Below, in pieces: positions 28,408-37,459 of a DNA stretch of 64,000 nucleotides. The DNA lies in contig JAZNIJ010000211.1 of the NCBI GenBank assembly GCA_045577455.1, positions 1-64,000 on the forward strand. The letters run 5' to 3'. Below the pieces are notes generated by a model, which saw only the letters and a list, made by a program, of their open reading frames with translations, did not search any database and was not told where the DNA came from. This stretch comes from SIG653 sp045577455. GTDB lineage: Bacteria > Bacillota > Clostridia > Oscillospirales > CAG-382. How positions within the stretch are numbered: the first letter of the stretch is position 1; every line of letters starts with the position of its first letter. Position numbers and translations under genes: made by a program.

Positions 28408-30177
28408 ATGAAAAAAATTACCGCTATTCTTTTGGCTGTTATGATGGTGTTGGCAACATTTTCCTTCACAGTAATGGCTGAAGGCGAAAACGCAAACCTC
28501 GCAGCAGGCGAAATTAACTATGCATTTGGCGCATCTTATTTTTATGAAGACGGTTCTGAAGCATTCTTCGGTGGCCGTTCAGACGATAGTTGCAATATTC
28601 TTAATGATGGCATTATTCCAACAAGTGAAACAGGCGGTGGAATCGTTTCCGTTTCAGGTTCAAACAGAATTGTAACCGTTGTTTATGACCTTGGAAGAGT
28701 ATATTCTGACATTAACAGCGTTAATGTTGCTGGTGTTGTTGACTCCAACAAAGTAAACGATGGAAACAGAGGTTTCTCCGGAGACAAAACCATCTTTGAA
28801 TTCTCTTCAAACGGAACAGATTACACACAAAATAAAGATTTTACTCTCGTTGAAGAAGCAATTGCAGACACACCAGATATGTTTAATTACTACTTCAAAT
28901 TTAGCGCAGATGTATCTGCTCGTTATGTTAAGGTTGTAATGTATAGCCCAAAATGGGTTTTCTCAATTGGTGAAGTTCAGGTAGTTGGCGGCGAAGCAAC
29001 AGAAGCTCCTTCTGAAGCTCCATCCGAAGCTCCATCCGAAGCTCCTTCCGAAGCTCCTTCTGAAGCCCCATCCGAAGCTCCTTCCGAAGCTCCTTCTGAA
29101 GCTCCTTCTGAAGCTCCTTCTGAAGAACCATCCGAAGCTCCTTCAACTCTTAACACTTTCACAACAACAATTGGTATCGGCGACAATGTATTTACAGCTG
29201 ATGAAAGCGGAAATGTTGTTGCAGCAGCTCCCAACGGAGCAGATGCTCAGAAATGGACATTTGAAGAACAAGAAGACGGTACATATAAGATTACCAATGT
29301 AGCAACTGGCAAGGTTCTTGATATTGCAGGCGCAGTTGATGCAAACGGAACAAATGTTGCAACTTATGATAGCAACGATTCCGCAGCTCAGAGATTTAAT
29401 GTTATTTTCCACAACGCAGAAAAAACTCTCATCTCCCTTAAACCCTGCTGCTCTGAAACACAGGGCGTAGACTGTGATGCAGCTTCATTGAATGTTCAGA
29501 CATGGGAATATTCAGCAGAAAATCCAAATCAGAAGTTTGCTATTACAATGGAAGGCGGAGTTACACCTCCTGTAGAACCTCCTGTAGAACCCGAAAAACC
29601 AACAGAAGTTAACTATGCAAAAGACAAGAATTACACAACAGAAGGCACCTTCCTTGAAGGTAAAGAAGACGATGGAAAAATCCTTACAGACGGTTCAACT
29701 CCAGATGCAGAAATTGGTTCTCAAACAGTTGCTTTCAAGGGAACAGGCAGTACCAATGTAATAACAATTGACTTGGGCAAGAAATATACAGACATCAGCA
29801 AAATCGTTGTTGGCGGCGTTATCGTTAACGGCAACCGTCAGTACGGTGCAGTTACTCTCGAAGTATCTAACAATGGATCTTCCTTCAAACAGGTAAACGC
29901 ATCTGTTGCAGAAGAAGCAATTGGTGAATCCTCAGCTAAAAACTATGTATATACTCTTGATAATGTTACATCCGCAAGATATGTTAAGATTACTCTCGTA
30001 AGCAAAGACTATGTTCTTGCATTGAGCGAAATCCAGGTTATCGGTAGCGGTTCAAATGCTCCTGTAAATCCTGATAACCCAGAAGAACCAGGTGATGCTG
30101 GCTTTGCAGTTGTAGCACTTCTCGCAGTTATCTCCCTCGCAGGTGCAGTTGTTGTTGCTAAAAAAAGATCCATCTAA
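28408..30177 (+). CDS. Secreted surface protein with discoidin-like and ricin-type lectin domains
   Basis: The 589-aa protein has a signal peptide (to about residue 25) and a discoidin-like beta domain (about 30-195). A PSEA repeat linker follows (199-246). Next comes a ricin B-type trefoil lectin (about 250-385; QKWTFEEQEDGTYKI and the later AQRFNVI are QxW-like), a Pro/Glu spacer, and a second discoidin-like domain (about 405-550). The end is GDAGFAVVALLAVISLAGAV followed by VVAKKRSI, a membrane anchor. The layout suggests carbohydrate binding at the cell surface. The first domain is related to the protein at 40623-41603. No canonical LPxTG is seen. A consensus promoter and AGGAGG RBS suggest abundant expression. 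Confidence 0.85.
   Translation: MKKITAILLAVMMVLATFSFTVMAEGENANLAAGEINYAFGASYFYEDGSEAFFGGRSDDSCNILNDGIIPTSETGGGIVSVSGSNRIVTVVYDLGRVYSDINSVNVAGVVDSNKVNDGNRGFSGDKTIFEFSSNGTDYTQNKDFTLVEEAIADTPDMFNYYFKFSADVSARYVKVVMYSPKWVFSIGEVQVVGGEATEAPSEAPSEAPSEAPSEAPSEAPSEAPSEAPSEAPSEAPSEEPSEAPSTLNTFTTTIGIGDNVFTADESGNVVAAAPNGADAQKWTFEEQEDGTYKITNVATGKVLDIAGAVDANGTNVATYDSNDSAAQRFNVIFHNAEKTLISLKPCCSETQGVDCDAASLNVQTWEYSAENPNQKFAITMEGGVTPPVEPPVEPEKPTEVNYAKDKNYTTEGTFLEGKEDDGKILTDGSTPDAEIGSQTVAFKGTGSTNVITIDLGKKYTDISKIVVGGVIVNGNRQYGAVTLEVSNNGSSFKQVNASVAEEAIGESSAKNYVYTLDNVTSARYVKITLVSKDYVLALSEIQVIGSGSNAPVNPDNPEEPGDAGFAVVALLAVISLAGAVVVAKKRSI
29002..29145 (+). repeat. Twelve 12-bp tandem repeats encoding EAPS units
   Basis: Twelve contiguous 12-nt units of the form GAAGCTCCTTCT (variants in the third positions, one GAAGAACCATCC) encode a flexible Glu-Ala-Pro-Ser linker. 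Copy number is likely to vary between strains. Confidence 0.95.
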
Positions 30178-30262
30178 TTTAAGTTGAATTCTTTTAAAGC
30201 AGACTTGGTTGTTCATTTTAAATGAAACAATCCTGCCTTGATGAAAAGATAAAAACCATAAT

Positions 30263-30293
30263 AAGCCCCACAGTTGAAAAACTGTGGGGCTTT
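30263..30293 (+). terminator. Terminator of the surface-protein gene
   Basis: A 13-bp perfect stem (AAGCCCCACAGTT, 263-275, and its complement 280-292) with a 4-nt loop, followed by a short T run. Confidence 0.75.
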
Positions 30294-30371
30294 AAACAGC
30301 TTAAATTGGAGTTTTAAGATGATATAGGTAAACAGAAGCATAAAAGTGTAAGAAGAAAAATCATATTGCAA

Positions 30372-30438
30372 GAAACTAAATAAAAACATATCTATGGAAA
30401 CCAAATAAAAGCACGCTGTATGAAACTAAATAAAAGTG
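30372..30438 (+). repeat. Three 17-nt direct repeats at 25-nt period
   Basis: GAAACTAAATAAAA-like units begin at 30372, 30397 and 30422, exactly 25 nt apart, with 8-nt spacers that differ. They lie between two terminators outside any gene. Confidence 0.8.
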
Positions 30439-30523
30439 AATTGAACGCGCTAATAAGCAGATTCAATATAATGATAAAAAGCAAAATAATGTTCAAAACA
30501 TGATTTTGAAAAGGAATAAAAAG

Positions 30524-30561
30524 AAAAGATACTCATCGAATGTGCAATGAGTATCTTTTTT
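30524..30561 (-). terminator. Terminator of the rny-ymdB-yajC operon
   Basis: AAAAGATACTCAT (524-536) pairs with ATGAGTATCTTTT (547-559). The minus strand runs into CTTTTCTTTTTATT after the stem, and the plus side also has six T, so it may work in both directions. Confidence 0.8.
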
Positions 30562-30577
30562 AAATTGTTGTTTAATA

Positions 30578-31018
30578 TTATTCTTCGTCTTTTTTGCTTG
30601 TTTCTTCTTCCTCTTCTTCGTAGTAGGTAGCAGAAGAAGTAGTAGGTGTATCAATTGAACGAAGCGCCCAACGCTTGAGGATAAGTCCGTTTGTAAGATG
30701 TATCTCTTCATCGGTGATTTCTTCAACAGTTCCAACAATTCCACCAATTGTGGTGATTCTGTCACCGGGTTTAAGACTTTCTTTTAATGCCGCAGCTTCT
30801 TTATCGCGTTTCTTTTGAGGACGATAAATGAGAAAATATCCAACAAGAATAAGTGGAACTATCATTATTAACATAGAAGCGATTCCACCGCCACCGCCTG
30901 TGGGGGTTGGTGCTCCCGATGTATTGGTTGCTTCTTCAGCGAAAGCAGTTACTGAAAATAATGCAAGGGAAACAACTGCCGTTAAAGAGGATAAAAATCT
31001 TTTGAAACTTTTTTTCAT
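30578..31018 (-). CDS. yajC: YajC-family preprotein translocase subunit with an N-terminal signal peptide
   Basis: YajC associates with SecDF in the membrane. The core is typical: one membrane helix (ASMLIMIVPLILVGYFLIY, about residues 47-65), the RPQKKRDKEAAALKESLK segment and the KPGDRITTIGGIVGTVEEI domain. Unlike the usual 85-110-aa form, this 146-aa protein has an additional signal-peptide-like hydrophobic segment (residues 9-27) and a Gly/Pro spacer ahead of the helix, so its topology may differ, plus a Glu-rich tail. AAAGGA precedes the ATG. Confidence 0.9.
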   Translation of the reverse strand: MKKSFKRFLSSLTAVVSLALFSVTAFAEEATNTSGAPTPTGGGGGIASMLIMIVPLILVGYFLIYRPQKKRDKEAAALKESLKPGDRITTIGGIVGTVEEITDEEIHLTNGLILKRWALRSIDTPTTSSATYYEEEEEETSKKDEE

Positions 31019-31102
31019 GGGGTTTTCCTTTCAATTAAATAAAATAGTTTCTTAAGAGAGAAAATAAAAATGATTATAAAATAGATAATGTTGCTATAAG
31101 TT

Positions 31103-31894
31103 TTATTCTTCGGTGAATTGAATTCTTTGGATGTCAGTTACGCATTTCGTATCAAGGTTAATAGTAACAACAGCTCCGCAAATTTTAATATCACCCGTTG
31201 CCTTTATGAATGGAGAAAAAGTTCTGTGAACCATTCTGTCTATAATTACATTTGCATCTGTACCTAATACAGAATCAATAGGGCCACACATTCCAAGGTC
31301 TGTTATAAATCCGCTTCCCTTTGGAAGAAATGTTTCATCGGCAGTCTGAACATGGGTATGTGTTCCAAAAACAAAGTTAATTCTTCCGTCGAAATATCTT
31401 GCAAATGCTCCCTTTTCGCTTGTTGCCTCAGCGTGAAAATCTGCGATGGAAACATCGTGCTCAACTGTTGAAATAATCTTGTCAACAGCAGCAAATGGCG
31501 AGTCTGCAGGGTCCATATAGATTTGACCTGCGGCATTTAAAACAAGAAGTCGTATGCCGTTTTTAACTTTAATAACAACATAACCCTTACCTGGACAGGA
31601 CTGTTGATAATTGATAGGTCTGAGTATTTCGGGGTTATCTTCCATTGCCTCACTTATCCGTCTGCCACGAAGAGTGTGGTTTCCGCCTGTAATAACATCT
31701 GCACCTGCATTTAACAACTTTTTTGCATCGTCACCGTCAAGCCCGCCGCTTTTAGAGGCGTTTTCGCCGTTTACAATAACAACATCAGCATTATATATCA
31801 GTTTCAGTTTTCGGAGATTTTTGCAAACAAACTCAAGAGCAATAGCTCCCGCAACATCGCCAAGAGTGAGAATAACCAAGGAATTATTTGGCAT
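31103..31894 (-). CDS. ymdB: YmdB-family metallophosphoesterase
   Basis: YmdB is a cyclic-nucleotide phosphodiesterase (2',3'-cyclic substrates and cAMP in Bacillus) that influences biofilm and motility decisions and is usually encoded next to rny. The 263-aa protein has the metal-site motifs GDVAG, NGENAS, GGNHTL, DFHAEATSEKG and GTHTHVQTAD. The ATG at 31894 lies inside the end of rny (11-bp overlap). An upstream TTG at 31900 is less likely. Confidence 0.92.
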   Translation of the reverse strand: MPNNSLVILTLGDVAGAIALEFVCKNLRKLKLIYNADVVIVNGENASKSGGLDGDDAKKLLNAGADVITGGNHTLRGRRISEAMEDNPEILRPINYQQSCPGKGYVVIKVKNGIRLLVLNAAGQIYMDPADSPFAAVDKIISTVEHDVSIADFHAEATSEKGAFARYFDGRINFVFGTHTHVQTADETFLPKGSGFITDLGMCGPIDSVLGTDANVIIDRMVHRTFSPFIKATGDIKICGAVVTINLDTKCVTDIQRIQFTEE

Positions 31895-33419
31895 AATCAA
31901 ATACTCTCGTTTCTCTGATCATATTGATTTTAACCTGGCCCGGATATTCAAGCTCTTCTTCAATCTTAGAAGCGATATCTCTTGCTTTAAGCACCATATC
32001 AGCATCGCTGATAAGTTCGGGATTTACAATAACACGAATTTCTCTACCTGCCTGAATAGCAAATGCTTTTTCAATACCTTCGAAAGAAACAGCGATTTCT
32101 TCAAGACGCTGTAATCTGCGAATGTAATTTTCAAGGTTGTCTCGTCTTGCACCTGGTCTTGCAGCGGAAATAGCGTCTGCAACCTGAACAATAATAGCGT
32201 AAACGCTCTTTGCTTCAACATCGCCGTGATGAGCTTCAATTGCGTGGATAACATCTTTGCTTTCCTTGTATTTTTTCGCAAGCTCAACACCAATCTGTAC
32301 GTGAGAACCACCAGCTTCCTGGCTTGTTGCTTTACCAATATCATGGAGAAGACCTGCTCGTTTAGCTATGTATGCGTCAACACCAAGCTCTTTTGCAATC
32401 ATACCTGAAAGGTGAGCAACTTCAATTGAGTGGCGAAGAACATTCTGGCCATAGCTTGTACGGTATTTGAGTTTACCGAGAGTTCTGATAAGCTCAGCGT
32501 TAACACCGTGAACGCCTGTTTCAAATGTGGCTTGTTCGCCCTCTTTTTTGATTGTGTTTTCAACCTCTTTGCGGCATTTTTCAAGAGTTTCTTCAATTCT
32601 TGAAGGATGAATTCTTCCGTCTGCAACAAGGTTTTCAAGGGTAAGACGGGCAATTTCTCTCCTTGTTGGGTCAAAGGTTGAAATTGTAATAGCGTCGGAT
32701 GTATCATCAATAATAAGGTCAACCCCTGCAAGGGTTTCTATTGTTCTGATGTTTCTTCCTTCTCTGCCTATAATTCTGCCTTTCATTTCATCATTTGGCA
32801 GGTCAACAACAGAAACGGTTTTTTCTGCAACGCTGTCAGAAGCAATTCTTTGCATTGCTGTTACGATAATTTCTTTTGCTCTTTCTTCAGCAGTTTCTTT
32901 AAGGTCAGATTCAATTGCAACCAAGCGTTTGGCAGCGGCGATTTTTGCATCTTCTTCAACTTTGGAAATAATGAGGGCAATTGCTTCTTCTGTTGACATA
33001 CCGGAAATTCTCTGGAGTTCTTCGAGCTCTTTAGCTTTCAACTCGCTTATCTTTTCCATTTCTGCCTCGGTTGCCTTTGTTTTTTCTGCAAGAAGTTCTT
33101 CTTTCTGAGCAACTGCTTCCATTTTCTTATCAAGAGTTTCTTCTTTCTGGATTGCACGCTTTTCAAGCTTTGCAATTTCTGCTCTGCGCTCTTTGTTTTC
33201 GCGCTCGTGTTCGTTTTTAATTCTGAGAGCTTCTTCTTTTGCTTCAATCAAAAGCTCTTTCTTTTTGGACTCTCCGTCCTTTTTGGCCTGTTCAACTATT
33301 CTGATAGCTTCTTTTTCCGCTGTTCCAATTGCTTTTTCGGCAATGGATTTGCGGTATATAAAACCGGCAAGAAAGCCGAATATCAAGCCCGATACCGCAC
33401 AAATAATGGGAATTACCAT
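31884..33419 (-). CDS. rny: Ribonuclease Y
   Basis: RNase Y is a membrane-anchored endoribonuclease that starts mRNA decay. The 511-aa protein has an N-terminal membrane helix, a long coiled coil (about residues 30-185, Lys/Glu-rich), a KH domain containing GRIIGREGRNIRTIE, and an HD domain with HSIEVAHLSG and LLHDIGKA. AGGAGGT sits 4 nt before the ATG. Confidence 0.97.
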   Translation of the reverse strand: MVIPIICAVSGLIFGFLAGFIYRKSIAEKAIGTAEKEAIRIVEQAKKDGESKKKELLIEAKEEALRIKNEHERENKERRAEIAKLEKRAIQKEETLDKKMEAVAQKEELLAEKTKATEAEMEKISELKAKELEELQRISGMSTEEAIALIISKVEEDAKIAAAKRLVAIESDLKETAEERAKEIIVTAMQRIASDSVAEKTVSVVDLPNDEMKGRIIGREGRNIRTIETLAGVDLIIDDTSDAITISTFDPTRREIARLTLENLVADGRIHPSRIEETLEKCRKEVENTIKKEGEQATFETGVHGVNAELIRTLGKLKYRTSYGQNVLRHSIEVAHLSGMIAKELGVDAYIAKRAGLLHDIGKATSQEAGGSHVQIGVELAKKYKESKDVIHAIEAHHGDVEAKSVYAIIVQVADAISAARPGARRDNLENYIRRLQRLEEIAVSFEGIEKAFAIQAGREIRVIVNPELISDADMVLKARDIASKIEEELEYPGQVKINMIRETRVFDYAK

Positions 33420-33601
33420 TTTGTACCTCCTATATATATAATTGTCTGAATTATTGTAAAATTATTCCTTTGGTTCATCTGTTTAAGTTCAAACTTCACC
33501 TAATAATTCAAACTAACCCATTATACACCTTTTTGCGCAAAATGTAAATAGAAAATGCAAAAATAATTGTAATAATTTTGTGTAAAAACGACCTGCATAA
33601 A

Positions 33602-33630
33602 TTGACTTTTTTTAAAAAATGTAGTATAAT
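33602..33630 (+). promoter_or_regulatory. Promoter for the cysteine desulfurase gene
   Basis: TTGACT (33602-33607) and TATAAT (33625-33630) are 17 bp apart, 32 bp before the ATG. Confidence 0.8.
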
Positions 33631-33662
33631 GTAAAGGCAAAAAAGTAAAAGGACTTGAAGAT

Positions 33663-34802
33663 ATGATATACCTTGACAATTCTGCAACAATGAAACCTTG
33701 CGACGAAGCTGTTAAGGCGGCAATTATGGGAATGCAAAAATTTGGAAACCCGTCTTCGCCCCACGGTTTTGGAACCGAGGCATCAATGCTTTTGAGAAAC
33801 GCTCGCCGCGATTTATCATCCGTGATAAAATGCGACCCATCGGAGCTGTATTTCACTTCTGGCGGAAGTGAAAGCAACAACACCGCAATAATTGGGCTTG
33901 CAATGAAAAACTCTAAACACGCCAAAAGAATAATTTCAACAAATTCCGAACATCCATCGGTTGCAGAGCCGTTAGCTTTCCTTGAGAAAAAAGGTTTTGA
34001 GGTTGTTCGGCTTTCCACCAAAGGGGGAAAAATTGATATAGATGAGTTGCGCTTGGCTCTGTCTCAAAAAACTTCACTTGTAACAATTATGCAGGTGAAC
34101 AACGAAACAGGTGCAGTTTATGACCTTGAGGCGGTGAGAAAAGAAATAGATAAAAGCGAAAGCGGAGCATATTTTCATTCCGATTGTGTCCAGAGTTTTA
34201 TGAAGGTTTCTGCTAACTTTGTTAGATATTGTGATGCTGCTTCAATTTCTGCCCACAAAATCGGGGGAATAAAAGGTTGTGGCGGTCTTTATTTGAAAAA
34301 AAACATAAAAATAGACCCACTTATTTTGGGCGGTGGTCAGGAAAACGGATTTCGGTCGGGGACGGAAAATATTCCGGGTATTCTTGCATTTGCAACAGCA
34401 GCAAAATGCTGGAATGAAGAAAAAAAAGAGAGAAATCAATATATTCTGTCATTAAAACAGCATCTTTTAGCAAAGCTCAAGGAAACATTTGGTGATGGTG
34501 TTGTAATAAATACTCCCGAAAATTCGGTTTGCTGTTTGCTAAATTTTTCAATTCCAAATGTAAAAAGTGAAACGGTTATCAATGCTCTTTCGGCAGATGG
34601 AATTTGCGTTTCCGCATCTTCTGCCTGTTCAACTCACGCAAAAGAAAATCCCGTTCTTTCTGCTTTTGGGTTAACAAAGGAGCTTTCAGAATCGGCTATC
34701 CGTGTGGGTATGTCTTATTTCAACACAACGGAAGAGTTAGATATTCTTTGCGGTAAATTAAAAGAAATTTCAGATAAATTGGTAAAAGTAAGGATTAAAT
34801 AG
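33663..34802 (+). CDS. Cysteine desulfurase (NifS/IscS family)
   Basis: This PLP enzyme takes sulfur from cysteine for iron-sulfur clusters or tRNA thiolation. The 379-aa protein starts MIYLDNSATMKP, has the PLP lysine K199 in SAHKIGGIKGCGG, and the persulfide cysteine C322 in SASSACSTH. In Bacillus the gene next to thiI (nifZ) has this form; no thiI or iscU is adjacent here, so its specific acceptor is unknown. Confidence 0.92.
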   Translation: MIYLDNSATMKPCDEAVKAAIMGMQKFGNPSSPHGFGTEASMLLRNARRDLSSVIKCDPSELYFTSGGSESNNTAIIGLAMKNSKHAKRIISTNSEHPSVAEPLAFLEKKGFEVVRLSTKGGKIDIDELRLALSQKTSLVTIMQVNNETGAVYDLEAVRKEIDKSESGAYFHSDCVQSFMKVSANFVRYCDAASISAHKIGGIKGCGGLYLKKNIKIDPLILGGGQENGFRSGTENIPGILAFATAAKCWNEEKKERNQYILSLKQHLLAKLKETFGDGVVINTPENSVCCLLNFSIPNVKSETVINALSADGICVSASSACSTHAKENPVLSAFGLTKELSESAIRVGMSYFNTTEELDILCGKLKEISDKLVKVRIK

Positions 34803-34828
34803 GGAAAATCCGATTTTACTTTTGCTGT

Positions 34829-34892
34829 GCTGTAAAAGTGCGAAAATACAATTTAACTTTGGCTGTAAAGAAAATGTGAAAACACAATTTAA
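34829..34892 (+). repeat. Imperfect tandem duplication
   Basis: Two copies of GCTGTAAA...ACAATTTAA (starting 34829 and 34862) differ by a few bases and a short indel. They fill the space between the desulfurase and the ABC transporter genes. Confidence 0.6.
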
Positions 34893-34914
34893 ACAGTGAA
34901 AAAGGGGGGAGAGG

Positions 34915-36372
34915 ATGAAAAAAAGAATAAAGCAAGGCGTTGCATGGCTGATAGTCCTTGTAATATGGCAACTTTTGTCTATGGCAATTGACCAAAAATA
35001 TGATGCTGATATAATTTTGCCACCCCCTATAAAGGTTTTTAAGCAACTTTTTGCAGTTGTTTCATCTAACGAATTTTTTAAAACACTGCTGTTTAGTCTC
35101 GGAAGAATCGTTTTAGGGTTTCTGGCAGGCGTTGCTTTTGGCACAGTTTTGGGAATTGTTTCGGGAAAATGGGAGAATATTGAAATACTCATTAAACCAA
35201 TAATAACGGTTATTAAAACTGTCCCTGTTGCTTCTTTTGTTATTTTAGTGCTTATTTGGGCTAATTCTGAAAAACTATCGATAATTATTGCTTTTCTTAT
35301 GGTGTTACCTGTGATTTATACAAATGTGTTGCAGGGAGTGAAAAGCATAGATGTAAAAATGCTTCAAATGGCATCAGTTTACCAGATGACTTTTTGGGGA
35401 CGGCTCAAATATTTGTGGCTTCCATCTGTAAAGCCGTTCTTTATGTCGGGAAGCACAGTTGCGGCAGGGCTTGCTTGGAAATCGGGAATTGCCGCCGAGC
35501 TTATTGGCGTGCCAGATGGTTCTATTGGCGGCATGCTATATGACTCTAAAACTTATTTTGATACAAGCACATTGCTTGCCTGGACAATAGTTATTGTTGC
35601 TGCAAGCGTTGCAACAGAAAAAATCTTTGTTTTGGTTATGAAACAGCTTTGGAAACTTGCGGAGCTTACTCCCTCTCCGAAGGGAAAGAGGGCGTTGAGT
35701 ACAAACGGCGAAAACTCAACTGTTAACCGTGATGAAAATACAACCATCAGAGAAGGCAAAATTCTCATATCGCTTCACGATGTTTCTAAAAGCTATGGGG
35801 AAGAAAATGTTATCAGTGGCTTTTCTCACGAATTTGATGGCGGTGTAACTGCAATATCGGGCAAATCGGGAGGGGGAAAGACAACCCTTCTTAATATGAT
35901 TTTAGGTATTGAAAAAGCAGACAGAGGGTCGGTTTCTGTCGGTTCGTCAAAAATTTCCGTTGTTTTTCAGGAAGACCGACTTTCTGAGACATTTACCCCT
36001 GTTGCAAATGTTGCATCAGTTGTTGGAGAAATAGCAAGCAGAACAGAAATTGAAAATTTGCTTTGCCGTCTTGGGCTTAGAGATTCTCTTGATAAACAAG
36101 TTTCAAAGCTCTCGGGAGGGATGAAAAGGCGAACAGCCATAGCAAGAGCTTTGCTCTATAATGGAGATATTCTTATCATGGATGAACCTTTTAAGGGGCT
36201 TGATGAGGGAACGAAGGATGAAGTGATAAAAATCGTTAAGGAATACAGCGTTGGAAAAACTGTGATTTTTGTCACTCATGATGAAGAAGAAATTTCTGCT
36301 ATGGGAGCTAAAAAGTTTTTGAAAATAGATGAATCTGGCTTTATGTACAGCGAAACGGATGGTGAAAAATAA
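34915..36372 (+). CDS. Single-chain ABC importer: permease fused to ATPase
   Basis: Residues 1-245 form a permease of the SsuC/TauC type with about six helices and the EAA-like segment VYQMTFWGRLKYLWLPSVKPF. Residues about 285-470 are the ATPase: Walker A GKSGGGKTT (K322), Q-loop VVFQEDRL, signature LSGGMKRR, Walker B ILIMDEPF and the switch His in VTHDEEE. These two functions are normally separate proteins. Homologues carry sulfonate, taurine, nitrate or thiamine precursors, so the substrate cannot be named. No binding protein is next to it. Confidence 0.9.
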   Translation: MKKRIKQGVAWLIVLVIWQLLSMAIDQKYDADIILPPPIKVFKQLFAVVSSNEFFKTLLFSLGRIVLGFLAGVAFGTVLGIVSGKWENIEILIKPIITVIKTVPVASFVILVLIWANSEKLSIIIAFLMVLPVIYTNVLQGVKSIDVKMLQMASVYQMTFWGRLKYLWLPSVKPFFMSGSTVAAGLAWKSGIAAELIGVPDGSIGGMLYDSKTYFDTSTLLAWTIVIVAASVATEKIFVLVMKQLWKLAELTPSPKGKRALSTNGENSTVNRDENTTIREGKILISLHDVSKSYGEENVISGFSHEFDGGVTAISGKSGGGKTTLLNMILGIEKADRGSVSVGSSKISVVFQEDRLSETFTPVANVASVVGEIASRTEIENLLCRLGLRDSLDKQVSKLSGGMKRRTAIARALLYNGDILIMDEPFKGLDEGTKDEVIKIVKEYSVGKTVIFVTHDEEEISAMGAKKFLKIDESGFMYSETDGEK

Positions 36373-36474
36373 TTTTTAACAATGCGTTGAAAAGACAAGG
36401 AAAAATGCTGGTGACAATATAAATCGAATGGCGGGCGAAAATGTTTATGCCGAGCAAAAATAAATTTTGCAAAG

Positions 36475-37248
36475 GTGAGTTCAGTTATCTTTGATGGTGG
36501 AAAATACTTTTTTCGGGGGTGTGGAAGATTGAAAAATATATGGAAAAAGGTTTCGGTTTTTTTGAGAAAAACAAAAGTTAAAAAAAACGTAAAGCGATGT
36601 CTGATTGCAGGCGCTTGCCTTTTCGTTGTTTTGGTTGGGTTTATATTTTCAGTTAACCATTATGTTAAATCATCGGTGGATGGTAACATTATGTCTTGGG
36701 ATGAAGCAGCAATGCTTGAGGATGTGGACTGTATAATAGTTCTCGGATGCGGTCTTAATGGTGATAAGCCAAGCGATATGCTGCGAGACCGTCTTAATTT
36801 TGCAATTGATATATACAACAAAAACAAAAACGCAAAGTTGTTGATGAGTGGCGATCATGGCAGGGTGCATTATAACGAGGTCGGGGTTATGAAAAAGTAT
36901 GCCATAGAAAAAGGTGTACCTTCTGAGGATATTTTTATGGACCATGCAGGATTTTCCACATATGAAACTATGTATCGTGCAAAGGAAATCTTTTGTGCAT
37001 CAAAGGTTATAATCGTAACTCAGAAATACCATCTTTACAGAGGGATGTATAACGCTTCACAAATGGGTATGGAAGCGTATGGAGTTGCTTCTGATGTGTA
37101 TGGTTATGAGAAAAAATTCTACCGTGAAACGCGAGAAATTGTTGCGAGGTGCAAGGATTTTCTTTGGTGTGCATTTGATGTTAAACCAACATATTTGGGG
37201 GAAGCTATCCCTGTTTCAGGCAATGGTGATGTAACAAACGATTATTAG
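36475..37248 (+). CDS. SanA/YdcF-like membrane protein (DUF218)
   Basis: The 257-aa reading starts at a GTG; a TTG at 36529 (giving 239 aa) has a better Shine-Dalgarno (GGGGGTGTGGAAG) and may be the true start. A membrane helix (ACLFVVLVGFIFSVNHY) is followed by the DUF218 domain: DCIIVLGCGLNGDKPSDMLRDR, LLMSGDH, STYETMYRAKEI and IIVTQKYHLYRG. SanA-type proteins affect envelope permeability and vancomycin sensitivity in enteric bacteria; the biochemical activity is unknown. Confidence 0.85.
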   Translation: MSSVIFDGGKYFFRGCGRLKNIWKKVSVFLRKTKVKKNVKRCLIAGACLFVVLVGFIFSVNHYVKSSVDGNIMSWDEAAMLEDVDCIIVLGCGLNGDKPSDMLRDRLNFAIDIYNKNKNAKLLMSGDHGRVHYNEVGVMKKYAIEKGVPSEDIFMDHAGFSTYETMYRAKEIFCASKVIIVTQKYHLYRGMYNASQMGMEAYGVASDVYGYEKKFYRETREIVARCKDFLWCAFDVKPTYLGEAIPVSGNGDVTNDY

Positions 37249-37253
37249 CAAAT

Positions 37254-37290
37254 GGGGAGCTTTTAAAGCTCCCCGATTTTGTTGAATAGT
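37254..37290 (+). terminator. Terminator after the SanA-like gene
   Basis: GGGGAGCTTT pairs with AAAGCTCCCC in a tight hairpin (37254-37274) followed by GATTTTGTTG and later a run of T. Confidence 0.7.
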
Positions 37291-37430
37291 TTTTTTCTCC
37301 GAAAAGATATTGTTTTAAAAACTGTTTTCTCAATAAAAAGACAAGCTGCAATGTGATAAAATTTTGTGAGTTATTTTTATCTTAAGGCATGGTGAAGCCC
37401 CCGTTTCGACTTTTTAAACAAAAAAAGGTG

Positions 37431-37459
37431 TTGACAAAAGAGAATTTTTGTGATACAAT
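37431..37459 (+). promoter_or_regulatory. Promoter for the beta-lactamase-family lipoprotein gene
   Basis: TTGACA (37431-37436), 17 bp, TACAAT (37454-37459). Confidence 0.78.

Larger units (their letters stand above)
30178..30577. other. Convergent intergenic region
   Basis: No gene is seen. It contains the terminator of the surface-protein gene (30263-30293), a three-copy 25-bp periodic repeat (30372-30438) and the yajC terminator (30524-30561). The rest is AT-rich without recognisable signals. Confidence 0.7.

Noticed and set aside
30372..30438. CRISPR array
   Set aside because: Repeats are 17 nt with 8-nt spacers and only three copies; no cas genes are in the window.
36421..36528. Separate small gene before the SanA-like protein
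   Set aside because: The segment is best explained as leader or as an alternative N-terminus of the SanA-like protein; no independent RBS-start pair is convincing.
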